DNA from: an uncultured Gammaproteobacteria bacterium
GTDB taxonomy: Bacteria > Pseudomonadota > Gammaproteobacteria > Pseudomonadales > Pseudohongiellaceae
Length of the DNA: 64,000 nt
Assembly (NCBI GenBank): GCA_913061515.1
Contig: CAJXSF010000008.1
Location: 1 to 64,000 of the forward strand
Reading direction: 5' to 3'
Shown: piece by piece, positions 26,567 to 35,598 of the stretch
Layout of the letters: each line of letters begins with the position of its first letter
Position numbering within the stretch: the stretch's first letter is position 1
Program-made: the position numbers and the translations under genes
The notes under the pieces: model-generated
Database searches by the model: none
What the model was told of the DNA's origin: nothing
The model's input: only the letters and a program-made list of their open reading frames with translations

Positions 26567-27583
26567 TTATTCCCGTACAGTCACCGTTAAATACTGGTCC
26601 GTATATAGCCCGCCATCATCAGCGCGCCCCCACAACAGATAAGTGCCCGGTTTGTCGAAGGTGACCGACACATCCACGATGCCATCCTCAGGCATCTTAG
26701 GTGGAATCCATAACCAGCTCCATGGGGAGTTCGCCGATGGGCGCGTGTCTTCCCAAGGCTTTACCTGGGGTGGATCAAAATGCACGTGATCCTGAACATT
26801 CTCAACCCCTTCAGGAGCCCGGTACACATTCCAAGACAAATATAAGCCGTTATTTTTGGCAACAGTTGGCTTGGGAGGTGGCATCTTCATCATCATACTG
26901 CGTACTACTTCGGGTGTGGCAAAAGCCGCCGCGGGGCCGCCGAACAGCCTAACTAGAGCCATAGGGTCGAAAGGCTCTGGGACACCGTCGTCAGTAACGC
27001 GGGTTTGAAAGCTCAGCGTTTCGCCCACATTCACCGTTCGAAACCCATCGCCTATTAGCTGTGAGCTCGGTGGAATGTTCGCCCTAGTGGCTTCATCGGA
27101 CGTTCCTGACCCCAAGGCGCCGGTCTCAGACATGATGGTGACATTGTCGACTTTGTAGTCGCTACGCAAAGTGCCATAGGCCGTACGAGTCACACCGTTC
27201 GGCGAGGTTAGCTCCCAAGCCAGCTCATCGTCTCCGAAATCACCTGGAACAATCACCGAGAACGTGAAACGGTTCCGACGCGGCAGAAAGTGCGTTGGCT
27301 GGCCGCGATCAGGATCGCCCGTCGTGAAACGGTTATTCTCACCAATGGGAATATCGAGCTCTTCGTCCCAGTTGTGGTTGAAATAGCCGAACAACATCGT
27401 GATGGTGCCATCGTCGTTTTCTTTCCAACCTTCATAGGCGACTTCGGCATGTTGACCGCGGCTATAGGTTTGCTTGGTGTACTCGTAGTCCTGCTGCGCC
27501 AACACGGCAGTCGACGTCAACGCCAAACCACTTAGCAGCAACATACACACTGACTTCGATAAACTTTTGTACTTATTTTCCAT
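26567..27583 (-). CDS. Exported protein, partner of cytochrome/copper monooxygenase-like gene
   Basis: A 338-residue periplasmic protein of unknown function, with a signal peptide ending A-V-L-A-Q-Q. Residues 35-140 look like a beta-sandwich (G-Y-F-N-H-N-W-D, then R-F-T-F-S-V-I-V-P). The C-terminal 60 residues resemble an immunoglobulin-like domain (G-T-Y-L-L-W-G-R-A-D-D-G). Homologous proteins in marine gammaproteobacteria often follow cytochrome c genes, as here: the upstream gene ends 29 bp before it on the same strand. It probably works with that product; the substrate is unknown. Confidence 0.65.
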   Translation of the reverse strand: MENKYKSLSKSVCMLLLSGLALTSTAVLAQQDYEYTKQTYSRGQHAEVAYEGWKENDDGTITMLFGYFNHNWDEELDIPIGENNRFTTGDPDRGQPTHFLPRRNRFTFSVIVPGDFGDDELAWELTSPNGVTRTAYGTLRSDYKVDNVTIMSETGALGSGTSDEATRANIPPSSQLIGDGFRTVNVGETLSFQTRVTDDGVPEPFDPMALVRLFGGPAAAFATPEVVRSMMMKMPPPKPTVAKNNGLYLSWNVYRAPEGVENVQDHVHFDPPQVKPWEDTRPSANSPWSWLWIPPKMPEDGIVDVSVTFDKPGTYLLWGRADDGGLYTDQYLTVTVRE

Positions 27584-27612
27584 ATCCTTTTTCCACCCTT
27601 TTCAGAAAACCA

Positions 27613-29052
27613 CTAGATTCCTGCAACATTGTCATCCATAGACTCATCGGCGTCGGCTGTGTCGGACTCGAGAGGCCATACCAGCGGCGCCAAACACAGA
27701 GGACAACCAATAATGTGATCATTGGGGCCAAGGTTTAGATTCTTGCGGCGTGTTTCCATCTCTTCCATAAACTGCTCGTCAGTCATGGTGACGCGGATCC
27801 CTAGGTCGATAAACATATTGGTGACCGAACGGTTACCTGAACCCTGCCAGTTGCGCGGGTCTGGAACATTCGGATTGGCCGTGGTGTTATCAAAATAACC
27901 GGTGATATGCAAAATCGTGCCTTTAGGCAACAAGGGCGTGTAGTTGTCTTCAAAGCCATAGCCTCGCACCCAGTTATGGTCATAGCCCACGCAGGAGATC
28001 GTCTCAACAGAATAGCCCCAGATTGCTTCGAGACACATGCGCTCGCCAGGGGCGTGCAGGTGCGGCTCAAAAGTGATGACTTTGGTATTTTGCGTGAGCA
28101 CTTGATAGGCATGTAGCTCCTGATCCTTGCCATTGCCTTCAACGCTGATGTCGACACCGTTACCAAGGATACTGATAGAAGATTTGTACTTCGGCTCGTA
28201 GTCTCGTGGGTGGAAGCGGAAGCCTATTTCCAAGTGACCAACGGTGTCGCGACCATTGGAGTGCATGTGAACCGAATCGGTAAAGAACGCGCTGTTTGCT
28301 GCCAACAATGGGCCTGCATCTGGATCGAAGACATCGCCATTACGACCGACTTCGTGCACTGGGAACGAAACGGCTTGCCCAGGCACTATCTGACCGTTCT
28401 CATCCACGACCTCTGTACGCCAGATCATGTGGTGGAATATATACAAACCACCGACGGTATCGGATGCAGCAACGCCTTCGTTGACGTCGTTCACTTCAAT
28501 GATTTCAACAGACTTTACATAGCGATCCTCTGTCATACCGGTGCTCACGCTAGGCAGTTCGCCCCACCAGTCGGGTCGCCCACCTTCCATGAGAAAATCT
28601 TCAAGCCTGACAATCTTATCTGGCTCGCCCAATTTCCACTTGGCATTGTCATCGAACACCAACGGCTCTGGCGCATCGGCTGCATCACCCTGTGGAGTGC
28701 CGGAGCGCGCCCACGTAGAGATCGCAGCGAGCTCCGCATCGCTCAATGAAGGGTCATCTTTAATATGTTGAATGCCAACATCTTTCTCGGCATAGAACGG
28801 TGGCATAGCACCAGCACGGTCGCGCAGGCTAGTCTTATATTCAATGAGTCCAGCAAATGGGGCTGTCTGCTCATAGGTGACTAGGGGCATAGGCGCAACG
28901 CCACCCACTCGGTGACAGGTCTGGCAGCTACGCTGTAGGATTGGTTCGATATCCTTGTGGAAGGTCACTTCCTGAGCGCTCAACACTGGCGAGAATGCCA
29001 GCCCTGAAACGGCTAGCAGCAAGCCTTTGTTGATTAATGACGAAAGTCGCAT
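27613..29052 (-). CDS. Cytochrome c fused to copper type II monooxygenase-like domain
   Basis: An exported two-part redox protein, 479 residues. After a signal peptide there is a c-type heme site C-Q-T-C-H (43-47) with a following M-P-P-F axial-ligand candidate. The C-terminal two thirds resemble the copper-binding domains of ascorbate-dependent (PHM/DBM-like) monooxygenases: F-H-H-M, H-M-H-S, and E-P-H-L-H-A-P-G-E-R-M. It may hydroxylate an organic substrate with the heme as electron donor; that is inference. The ATG at 29052 has a GGAGAG site and starts the signal peptide; the frame is open to 29109 but the extra residues do not fit. Confidence 0.75.
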   Translation of the reverse strand: MRLSSLINKGLLLAVSGLAFSPVLSAQEVTFHKDIEPILQRSCQTCHRVGGVAPMPLVTYEQTAPFAGLIEYKTSLRDRAGAMPPFYAEKDVGIQHIKDDPSLSDAELAAISTWARSGTPQGDAADAPEPLVFDDNAKWKLGEPDKIVRLEDFLMEGGRPDWWGELPSVSTGMTEDRYVKSVEIIEVNDVNEGVAASDTVGGLYIFHHMIWRTEVVDENGQIVPGQAVSFPVHEVGRNGDVFDPDAGPLLAANSAFFTDSVHMHSNGRDTVGHLEIGFRFHPRDYEPKYKSSISILGNGVDISVEGNGKDQELHAYQVLTQNTKVITFEPHLHAPGERMCLEAIWGYSVETISCVGYDHNWVRGYGFEDNYTPLLPKGTILHITGYFDNTTANPNVPDPRNWQGSGNRSVTNMFIDLGIRVTMTDEQFMEEMETRRKNLNLGPNDHIIGCPLCLAPLVWPLESDTADADESMDDNVAGI

Positions 29053-29379
29053 GATGGGTCTCTCCAATCTTCTAATAGGGTTCAGTCCTGCCCTTTGAGG
29101 CAGACACACAGCCGTCTAAATTCTCGTTCAACAACAGAGTAGCCTATAAAAGAAAGCGAATACTACCTTATAGCTTGTAAATACTTCCTGATTACTTACG
29201 AAAGCTGATCGATTTCTGCTAAAACGTCCGAATTCAAGAAATCGGTAAATGCTTCTGTCGAACACGCCCGCCACACCTTAAGGGGAAGTCTATTGATCGA
29301 CCTGCATGCAAACCCTATACTGAAGTCAAAACGCCTACGGGCGATCTGATCAATCGCTCAATGAATGTGGGGGGAAGCA

Positions 29380-29562
29380 ATGGATATTCAAGTGACTGGC
29401 ATACTGGGCTTTATATGGCTTTGTATTATCATATGGGCCATTATTAAGGTTGCCGGAAGTACTGCAGGAGGCTTGGCCAAACTGATTTGGATTCTTTTAT
29501 TGCTATTTATTCCTGTCCTTGGATTTATCCTTTGGTTTATTTTTGGCCCAAAAGCCCGTTAA
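29380..29562 (+). CDS. Small PLDc_N-type membrane protein
   Basis: A 60-residue protein with two membrane helices, ending in the F-I-L-W-F-I-F-G-P-K sequence typical of the PLDc_N (phospholipase D/cardiolipin synthase N-terminal-like) family. Its role is unknown. The ATG at 29380 has a GGGGGAA site; an upstream in-frame ATG at 29365 lacks one. It is a single-gene unit between two leftward operons. Confidence 0.75.
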   Translation: MDIQVTGILGFIWLCIIIWAIIKVAGSTAGGLAKLIWILLLLFIPVLGFILWFIFGPKAR

Positions 29563-29670
29563 GGCGACTAAAAGCTCTGACTGCAAGAACCTGCCCGAAA
29601 GCGGACGACTTACGCAACGATGCTCCCACAGCACTACCACCACTTACAATTTCAATGGTTGGCAAGAATA

Positions 29671-30651
29671 CTAAACTCCAGAACTTATCCACTCGGCAAT
29701 TGCACGCCCAATGGCATCGGGGGAAACTTCCTGCACGTAGTGGCTACCAAACACACTAACTTCCTTCTGATTTTTGAAACCTCGCACAAAATCTAGCAAC
29801 GGCCCCTCTGAAATTAGCGCTCCTGGATTCACTCGAACAAACAATTTGGGCAAATCACTTTCTGCAAACCAATCCGAATAGCTCGTAACCAGCTCAACCG
29901 TATCGGCTGGATTACCTCCTCGAGGTAGCTCTCTAGGCCACTCTAACGTTGGCCGGCGACTCTCGCCGGGAGTTAGATATGGACGGCGATACTCTGTTTT
30001 ATCGGCCTCTGAAAGGTAATATGATAAGCCGCCGATAAGAATCCGTTCTAGAAAGATATTATCTTGCAGTACAGCCTCTTCTCCTCTAGCCGATCTAAAA
30101 ATATTGAATAGCCCACTCTCAGGCTCAGGGATTTGAGGTAGAGCGGACGGATTTAGAATTGCCTCCATATACGCAACACCACGCACACGTTCAGGAAAGC
30201 GTTGCGCGTAACTAAGTCCAATTCCAGACCCCCAATCATGAATCACTAATGTGACGCGTTCGCGCACGCCGATAGCCTCTAGCATGTCGAAAATATAGTC
30301 ACGATGAATGCTAAATTTATAGACTCCTTCACCACTATCAGGCAACGGCTCAGAGTCGCCCATGCCGATCAAATCAGGCGCTATACATCGCCCAAGATGC
30401 TGTACATGCGGAATTATATTTCGCCAAAGATAGGAGGATGTTGGGTTGCCATGTAGAAACACGATAGGATCACCTTCTCCCACTTCGTAGTAGGCCATGC
30501 TCAGGCCCCGCACCTGCACATATTTCTTCTTTGCAGCCCATGAGGACTCCTGCGCAAGCGCCTTGTGGGAGCTAAGAGATAAAGGCAGCGCCGCAACACC
30601 GCCCGAGATGGCAACAGCCTGAATGAGCTTTCTACGATTAAACGTCAACAT
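29671..30651 (-). CDS. Haloalkane dehalogenase with Tat-like signal
   Basis: An alpha/beta hydrolase that by its residues should cleave carbon-halogen bonds. It has HGNP-T-S-S-Y-L-W-R (N69), nucleophile D139 followed by W140 (halide-stabilising pair N69/W140), acid E163 after strand 6 (Y-M-E-A-I-L-N-P) and H304 (G-S-H-Y-V-Q-E). This is the D-H-E triad of subfamily HLD-II. An N-terminal R6-R7-K-L-I followed by a hydrophobic stretch and A-L-A-Q looks like a twin-arginine signal, unusual for this mostly cytoplasmic family. The upstream gene on the same strand, a methyltransferase-fold protein, ends 56 bp before it. Confidence 0.85.
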   Translation of the reverse strand: MLTFNRRKLIQAVAISGGVAALPLSLSSHKALAQESSWAAKKKYVQVRGLSMAYYEVGEGDPIVFLHGNPTSSYLWRNIIPHVQHLGRCIAPDLIGMGDSEPLPDSGEGVYKFSIHRDYIFDMLEAIGVRERVTLVIHDWGSGIGLSYAQRFPERVRGVAYMEAILNPSALPQIPEPESGLFNIFRSARGEEAVLQDNIFLERILIGGLSYYLSEADKTEYRRPYLTPGESRRPTLEWPRELPRGGNPADTVELVTSYSDWFAESDLPKLFVRVNPGALISEGPLLDFVRGFKNQKEVSVFGSHYVQEVSPDAIGRAIAEWISSGV

Positions 30652-30707
30652 AGGTACAACCTTTTATTTATTATTGTTACTTTTATGTAGGTGATAGATA
30701 TTGTAGG

Positions 30708-31457
30708 TCAAGGTTTCCTAAACTTTAGCGTCATTCGGTCACTCTCACCGATGGCAATCATTCTGTCACGCAATGCACGATTGAAAGTACTGCCTCGCAA
30801 TGTAGGTGGCAACGAGTAAACACCATCAGGATGATCTTTGGTATCTAAGGGGTTAGCATTAATCTCAGCTTCATCGATTAATTCGAAACCAGCGTTTCTC
30901 GCCAATGATTCAACGTATGATTGATTCACATAGCCATCCTCAGCTTTCGGATCCTGCGCGACACTTTCGCGTCCACGATGATCCACAATGCCAAATACAC
31001 CCCCAGACTTTAACATGCGAAAAATAGCATCATAGTATGACTGTGCAGGCTTGTCGTAAATTAAAAAACCATGGGCTCTAAATACCAATACGGTATCGGC
31101 AGTACCCTCAGGTACCGCTGGGACTGGATCTGGAAACTCTGATTCGTCGAGCACAGGGATATAAGTACCCGACTCACCCTCAAAAAACGGTTCCAGTATG
31201 CTTCTATACCAACCACCTTGCCCGCCAGGCCAAATTTCCACTAGCACTTGCTCTGGTCTCACATTAAAGAACATCAAGGTTTCTAGCGGATGTCGATATT
31301 GATTTCGCGCACGAAGACTCTCTGAGCGGTTATCGCTCGCAATAAGTGTGCTTAGTCTGTCGCGTAACTCAGCGTCTGAAGGAGTTTCCGCAGCACTAAG
31401 TAACCCACATTGACTAAACAAGACGGCCGCTAGCCCCATTGCTATTATTTTTCTCAT
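30708..31457 (-). CDS. Exported predicted methyltransferase (COG4798-like)
   Basis: A 249-residue protein with a signal peptide (ending L-L-S-A-A-E) and a class I methyltransferase-like fold. Its SAM motif I position reads V-L-V-E-I-W-P-G-G-Q-G, and a G-G-V-F-G-I-V-D-H-R-G strand follows near residue 145. The family (COG4798) is exported and its substrate is unknown. Whether it uses S-adenosylmethionine outside the cytoplasm is unclear; it may have another role. It is the first gene of a likely two-gene operon with the dehalogenase. Confidence 0.75.
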   Translation of the reverse strand: MRKIIAMGLAAVLFSQCGLLSAAETPSDAELRDRLSTLIASDNRSESLRARNQYRHPLETLMFFNVRPEQVLVEIWPGGQGGWYRSILEPFFEGESGTYIPVLDESEFPDPVPAVPEGTADTVLVFRAHGFLIYDKPAQSYYDAIFRMLKSGGVFGIVDHRGRESVAQDPKAEDGYVNQSYVESLARNAGFELIDEAEINANPLDTKDHPDGVYSLPPTLRGSTFNRALRDRMIAIGESDRMTLKFRKP

Positions 31458-31687
31458 TGTATAATCCTAAAAGTTAATGACAGATGGTGTAAGCATTTTT
31501 CATACTGAGATTAAGCCTTCCCCCCAAACTTCAAACCCTAAGCACTACGCTACTGCACCTCAGAACACCTACCGCGGTTTACATTTGTAACGAAGCAAGT
31601 CGCTACACTCTCTAACCTAAACAAGTTCGATCTAGAAAACATAGATTGTGATATGTGAAGTCATATAAATAACAGGTAGATTCATCT

Positions 31688-33835
31688 ATGGACTCATCTA
31701 AAGACCAAAATGTTACAGCGCCTCTTTCAGGTGACCACAACTATCCCACATTACTTCACAAATGCTGGTACGACGTCCGCAAATGGGCACAACTAATGGC
31801 CACATGCAGAATTTGTCGCAGCCTGACGATTACAGCCTTCTTGGCGATACTATTGATAGAAAGCATCATTCTTATCCCCTCCTATCGCAATTACGAAGAA
31901 GACCTTTTACGTACAAGAGAGTCTATTGCTCGCCAATCTATCGATACTTTGCTATCCACTAGCAACACAATACAACTGTCTCAGTTACAAACTTTGCTCA
32001 ATACGGCCCATTTACTGGGCTTACGGGTACACAATGGAGAGCAATGGATGAGTGTTGGCGATCCAGTTCTATCGCCACAAAATACCTCAGGACGGCTACG
32101 CGACATTAGTCAGGAATCCCCTGATGCAATCGATATTAGCTGGGAAAAGGGGCTACTAGATTCAGATTTCTCGGTGGAGGCGAAACTAAACTTGCAAGGA
32201 ATTTCAGAAGAGCTCTATCAGTTCGTTATACGAATACTGGGACTTTCATTATTAATTGCAACTGGTGTCACAATAGTCATCATGCGTGTCATTGATCGCA
32301 TGATGTTGTCCCGTCTAATGAGGCTACGCTCCCGCATCACTTCAGCGGGAGCAGATAGTCAAAACCCCCTGCTCTATATTAGTCCACTGGAAGATCAAGA
32401 TGAATTCGGAGAAGTTGAAGAAGCACTCAACCAAATGCTTGGGCACAATGCCGATAATCTGGAAAAATTGACTACGCTAAATATGGAGTTAGACCAGCTT
32501 TTGGCTGAAAGAACTCAAAGTTTAAGAGCAACCGAGCAGGAGCTCGAAGTATCTAATTGGTATGATCAACTGACTGGTTTAGCAAACCGAAATTTATTTG
32601 AAGAAAGCTTACGTCGATATTTCCAACAATCAAAAACATTCGATCAGGAAGGCGCATTAATCATGCTTGGAATCGATGACTTTCGTGCGATCAATGGTTT
32701 AGAAGGTCACAACGTGGGAGATCTGATTCTTAGGGAGATTGCTAGCAGACTGAATACCTTCGCGCACGAAAAAGGGCTTATCTCCCGCTTAGGGGGAGAC
32801 CTTTTCGCTATATTGATCAGCGGAGAAAAAGGGCATTTCCTTTCACAACTCACCGATCAAGTGAATGAGCTGCTTAGGTCCTGCCAAGCTACTATCGTGG
32901 TCAACACAATTGAGATAGTTTGCGAAATGAGCGCTGGGGTTGCGCGCTTTCCCGCAGATGGCAATGACGGCGCCACGCTTTTACAACACGCTGAGATTGC
33001 GATGCATCGAAGCAAGCAATCAGAGGACAATGCTGTTGAATATTTTGCAGAAGCTTTCGGATACGAAGTACAAAAACGCAAGGATCTAACAAAAGATTTG
33101 AAGAACGCCGTTACTAATCAAGAAATGCAGTTAGTGTATCAACCACAGTTCGATAGCTTTCGTAACTGCGTTGGATACGAAGCGCTGATTCGCTGGAACC
33201 ACCCAACAAAGGGGCTTATATCGCCTAGCGAATTCATCCCTATCGCAGAGTCCACGGGTTTAATTCACCCAATTGGGAGCTGGATACTCGAAGAGGCAAT
33301 TACCACACTTCAGAAATGGAGTACGGGAGGGTTTTGTGGAAGATTAGCTGTCAATATCTCTGCTCACCAAATGAGAAATATTGAGCTTGCATCCTATATT
33401 GGAGGTCTACTAGAACGGCACCAAGTCCATCCCTCACTGCTTGAACTCGAAATCACAGAGAGCGCTGTGATGCAAGATGTAGATCGCGCATTGATCATTC
33501 TCAACGAGCTTAAAGATCTAGGCATCGATATTGCGATAGATGATTTCGGGACAGGATATTCTTCCTTAGCCTATCTCAAGCAATTCCCAGTTAGTCGGCT
33601 TAAAATAGATAGGGCATTCGTCATGGGACTTCCAAGTAACGAGCAAGACAAAATTCTATGCCAAACAATCATCGACCTTTCCCACAACATGGGTTTTAAA
33701 GTAATTGCTGAAGGCGTCGAAACGGAGCAACAAGCTCAATGGTTAATAAACAATAGATGCAATGAACTACAGGGCTTTCTCTTGGGAAAGCCAAATGCCA
33801 TTCCCCAATTCTTTTGCACTTCTCACCCTAGATAG
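31688..33835 (+). CDS. Membrane protein with degenerate GGDEF and intact EAL
   Basis: Likely a c-di-GMP phosphodiesterase. Two membrane helices (about 40-62 and 180-205) enclose a periplasmic sensor part; a HAMP-like segment and coiled coil follow. The GGDEF signature reads L-G-G-D-L-F (near 369), so cyclase activity is probably lost, though the site may still bind GTP. The EAL domain is complete (Y-E-A-L-I-R-W near 497, E-I-T-E-S, D-D-F-G-T-G-Y-S-S-L, A-E-G-V-E-T-E). Its ATG follows a weak, AT-rich leader. It stands alone, divergent from the methyltransferase operon. Confidence 0.9.
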   Translation: MDSSKDQNVTAPLSGDHNYPTLLHKCWYDVRKWAQLMATCRICRSLTITAFLAILLIESIILIPSYRNYEEDLLRTRESIARQSIDTLLSTSNTIQLSQLQTLLNTAHLLGLRVHNGEQWMSVGDPVLSPQNTSGRLRDISQESPDAIDISWEKGLLDSDFSVEAKLNLQGISEELYQFVIRILGLSLLIATGVTIVIMRVIDRMMLSRLMRLRSRITSAGADSQNPLLYISPLEDQDEFGEVEEALNQMLGHNADNLEKLTTLNMELDQLLAERTQSLRATEQELEVSNWYDQLTGLANRNLFEESLRRYFQQSKTFDQEGALIMLGIDDFRAINGLEGHNVGDLILREIASRLNTFAHEKGLISRLGGDLFAILISGEKGHFLSQLTDQVNELLRSCQATIVVNTIEIVCEMSAGVARFPADGNDGATLLQHAEIAMHRSKQSEDNAVEYFAEAFGYEVQKRKDLTKDLKNAVTNQEMQLVYQPQFDSFRNCVGYEALIRWNHPTKGLISPSEFIPIAESTGLIHPIGSWILEEAITTLQKWSTGGFCGRLAVNISAHQMRNIELASYIGGLLERHQVHPSLLELEITESAVMQDVDRALIILNELKDLGIDIAIDDFGTGYSSLAYLKQFPVSRLKIDRAFVMGLPSNEQDKILCQTIIDLSHNMGFKVIAEGVETEQQAQWLINNRCNELQGFLLGKPNAIPQFFCTSHPR

Positions 33836-33873
33836 AACGCCGACTGTCTATGCTCGCTCACTGGATAAACTTT

Positions 33874-33895
33874 AAAAAGGGACCTTCCATGGTCC
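33874..33895 (-). terminator. Rho-independent terminator of the cytochrome P460 gene
   Basis: On the minus strand GGACC-ATGGAA-GGTCC is followed by C and five Ts, 24 bp after the stop of the leftward gene that ends at 33919. Confidence 0.6.
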
Positions 33896-33918
33896 AACGG
33901 CATGCGAAACGGTTAAAA

Positions 33919-34437
33919 CTAATGATCATTTAAAAAACTTTTGTTCATGAAGTTGTAATCTGTTTCTGCGGCCGCTGTGTGACAGCTATGACAGAAAACC
34001 GCGACTCCAGAAGTTCCTGTTCCCCTGTTCAGTCCATCGCCCCCCATCACGTATTCCCAATCAGAAGTTTCAGGCGAGCTACCTTCTAATAATTTGACCA
34101 TAATGGTTAGATCTGGGTTCTGTTTAGCGTTATAGGCAGCTAGGTTGCGATATGTTTCTTTCACTAAAATTGAACCTGCTGGATAAGGGAATGACGCTTC
34201 ACCCTGATTTACATCTCGTCCTAGCTCATTAACATAAACGTCGCGATAAGCATTCAAGCCTTCATGAACATTGCCAAGAAAACCTGTGGGGTCTCCAGTA
34301 TTGGGTTCCGGTGTCACTTTGAACCAGTCCTTATACTGTTCCCAAGCATTAGCTTGTGGTCCCTGAGGGTCCGAAGTAGTCATGCATCCAGCCACAAGCA
34401 ATGCAACGCAAGGTGTTACTAAGTATCTTATTTTCAT
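33919..34437 (-). CDS. Cytochrome P460-family lipoprotein
   Basis: A 172-residue lipoprotein (lipobox L-V-A-G-C near residue 17) with one c-type heme site C-H-S-C-H near the C terminus. A P-Y-P-A-G-S-I-L-V-K-E block is typical of the cytochrome P460 / c'-beta family, which binds or oxidises small nitrogen compounds such as hydroxylamine or NO in known members. The cross-linking lysine region seems present (I-L-V-K-E), but its identity needs alignment. The ATG at 34437 has an AGGGGA site; upstream in-frame starts add unrelated residues. Confidence 0.75.
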   Translation of the reverse strand: MKIRYLVTPCVALLVAGCMTTSDPQGPQANAWEQYKDWFKVTPEPNTGDPTGFLGNVHEGLNAYRDVYVNELGRDVNQGEASFPYPAGSILVKETYRNLAAYNAKQNPDLTIMVKLLEGSSPETSDWEYVMGGDGLNRGTGTSGVAVFCHSCHTAAAETDYNFMNKSFLNDH

Positions 34438-34578
34438 ATTTCCCCTATGTTCTATAAAATTACACTTCAACAATTCGATATTGAATAAGTCGTCATCACC
34501 CAATAGACGTTCTGAACTTAACGTTGTTACAGATCGAAGATGGCAATACACTCGCTCGAGCCACAAAGGAATGTCAGA

Positions 34579-35502
34579 ATGAAAATTATCGGAGCATTTA
34601 TCCTAATCAGTGTTACCTCCCTCTTTGGCTTCGCGGCCAACGCTGCTACCTATGACACTACGTTGGAACCCGGCGTAGTGTATAACATGGCTGCATTCAA
34701 GCTTTGGCACGATCCCGAAGTGCAAAAAATTCGCGGCATTCTGATGCTAAACCCTGGCTCTAATGGTGATGGCCGAGGCATGGTCGACGACAGTTATTGG
34801 CAGGACTTTGCGCGAAAGCACGACTTGGCGTTGATGGGCACCTATTTTACCGATCATCGACACGTCAATATGATGATCGAGCATTACATAAAAGTGGACG
34901 AAGGCAGCGGTCAGGCTTTGCTAGACGCCATCGACCAGTTCGCTAAAGACAGTGGCCATCAAGAGTTATCCTACGCGCCATTTTTACTTTGGGGCCATTC
35001 CGCAGGTGGCGAGTTGAATCACGAAATCGCGGCTTGGATGCCCGAACGGGTGATTGCCTATGTGGTAAACCAAGGCGGCTACTATTATTCCTCAGTCCCA
35101 CCAGAGGCCACCCGCAAAACCCCTGGACTTTATTTTGTGGGCTTAGATGATCTGGAGTCTCGCAATACAATCATCAAAGGCATATTCACCACCAATCGCC
35201 GCGCTGGTGCGCTGTGGACCTATGTAGAAGAAAAAGGCGTAGGCCATGAAGTGGTCGGCAGCCGTGACCTTGCATTAGTGTTCTTTGAGGAAGTGATGAA
35301 TAAACGCCTGCCTAACGACGCCATGGGCTATAAAGCTTTGTTACCAGTCACAGAAGGGATGGGCATAAAAGGCAATATAATCACGCATGAAATAGTTGGG
35401 GCGCAAGACAATGAAGTTAAGCTGGAAGAGACTTCATGGCTAATCTCCGAGCGGCTCGCCGAGGCATGGCAGTCATTGGTCTCGACAGAGCGTGAGAGGT
35501 AA
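34579..35502 (+). CDS. Exported alpha/beta hydrolase
   Basis: A 307-residue periplasmic alpha/beta hydrolase with a signal peptide ending A-A-N-A-A. The nucleophile elbow is W-G-H-S-A-G-G (G-x-S-x-G), and a late G-V-G-H-E gives the likely catalytic His. An esterase or lipase-like role is plausible; the substrate is unknown. The ATG at 34579 has AAAGGA 8 bp upstream and starts the signal peptide, so the upstream in-frame start at 34540 is rejected. It is divergent from the cytochrome P460 gene. Confidence 0.75.
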   Translation: MKIIGAFILISVTSLFGFAANAATYDTTLEPGVVYNMAAFKLWHDPEVQKIRGILMLNPGSNGDGRGMVDDSYWQDFARKHDLALMGTYFTDHRHVNMMIEHYIKVDEGSGQALLDAIDQFAKDSGHQELSYAPFLLWGHSAGGELNHEIAAWMPERVIAYVVNQGGYYYSSVPPEATRKTPGLYFVGLDDLESRNTIIKGIFTTNRRAGALWTYVEEKGVGHEVVGSRDLALVFFEEVMNKRLPNDAMGYKALLPVTEGMGIKGNIITHEIVGAQDNEVKLEETSWLISERLAEAWQSLVSTERER

Positions 35503-35548
35503 GTGATTACACAGAGGCAATAACTAGTGACATTGAGATTTTTGCAGT

Positions 35549-35584
35549 GCCACCCCGCACAGACATATGCCTGTGCGGGGTGGC
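35549..35584. terminator. Long hairpin between convergent genes
   Basis: GCCACCCCGCACAG and CTGTGCGGGGTGGC pair perfectly over 14 bp around an 8-nt loop, between the convergent hydrolase and TonB receptor genes. There is no strong T tract, so termination is likely but not certain. Confidence 0.7.
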
Positions 35585-35598
35585 GGGTTACAGCACCA

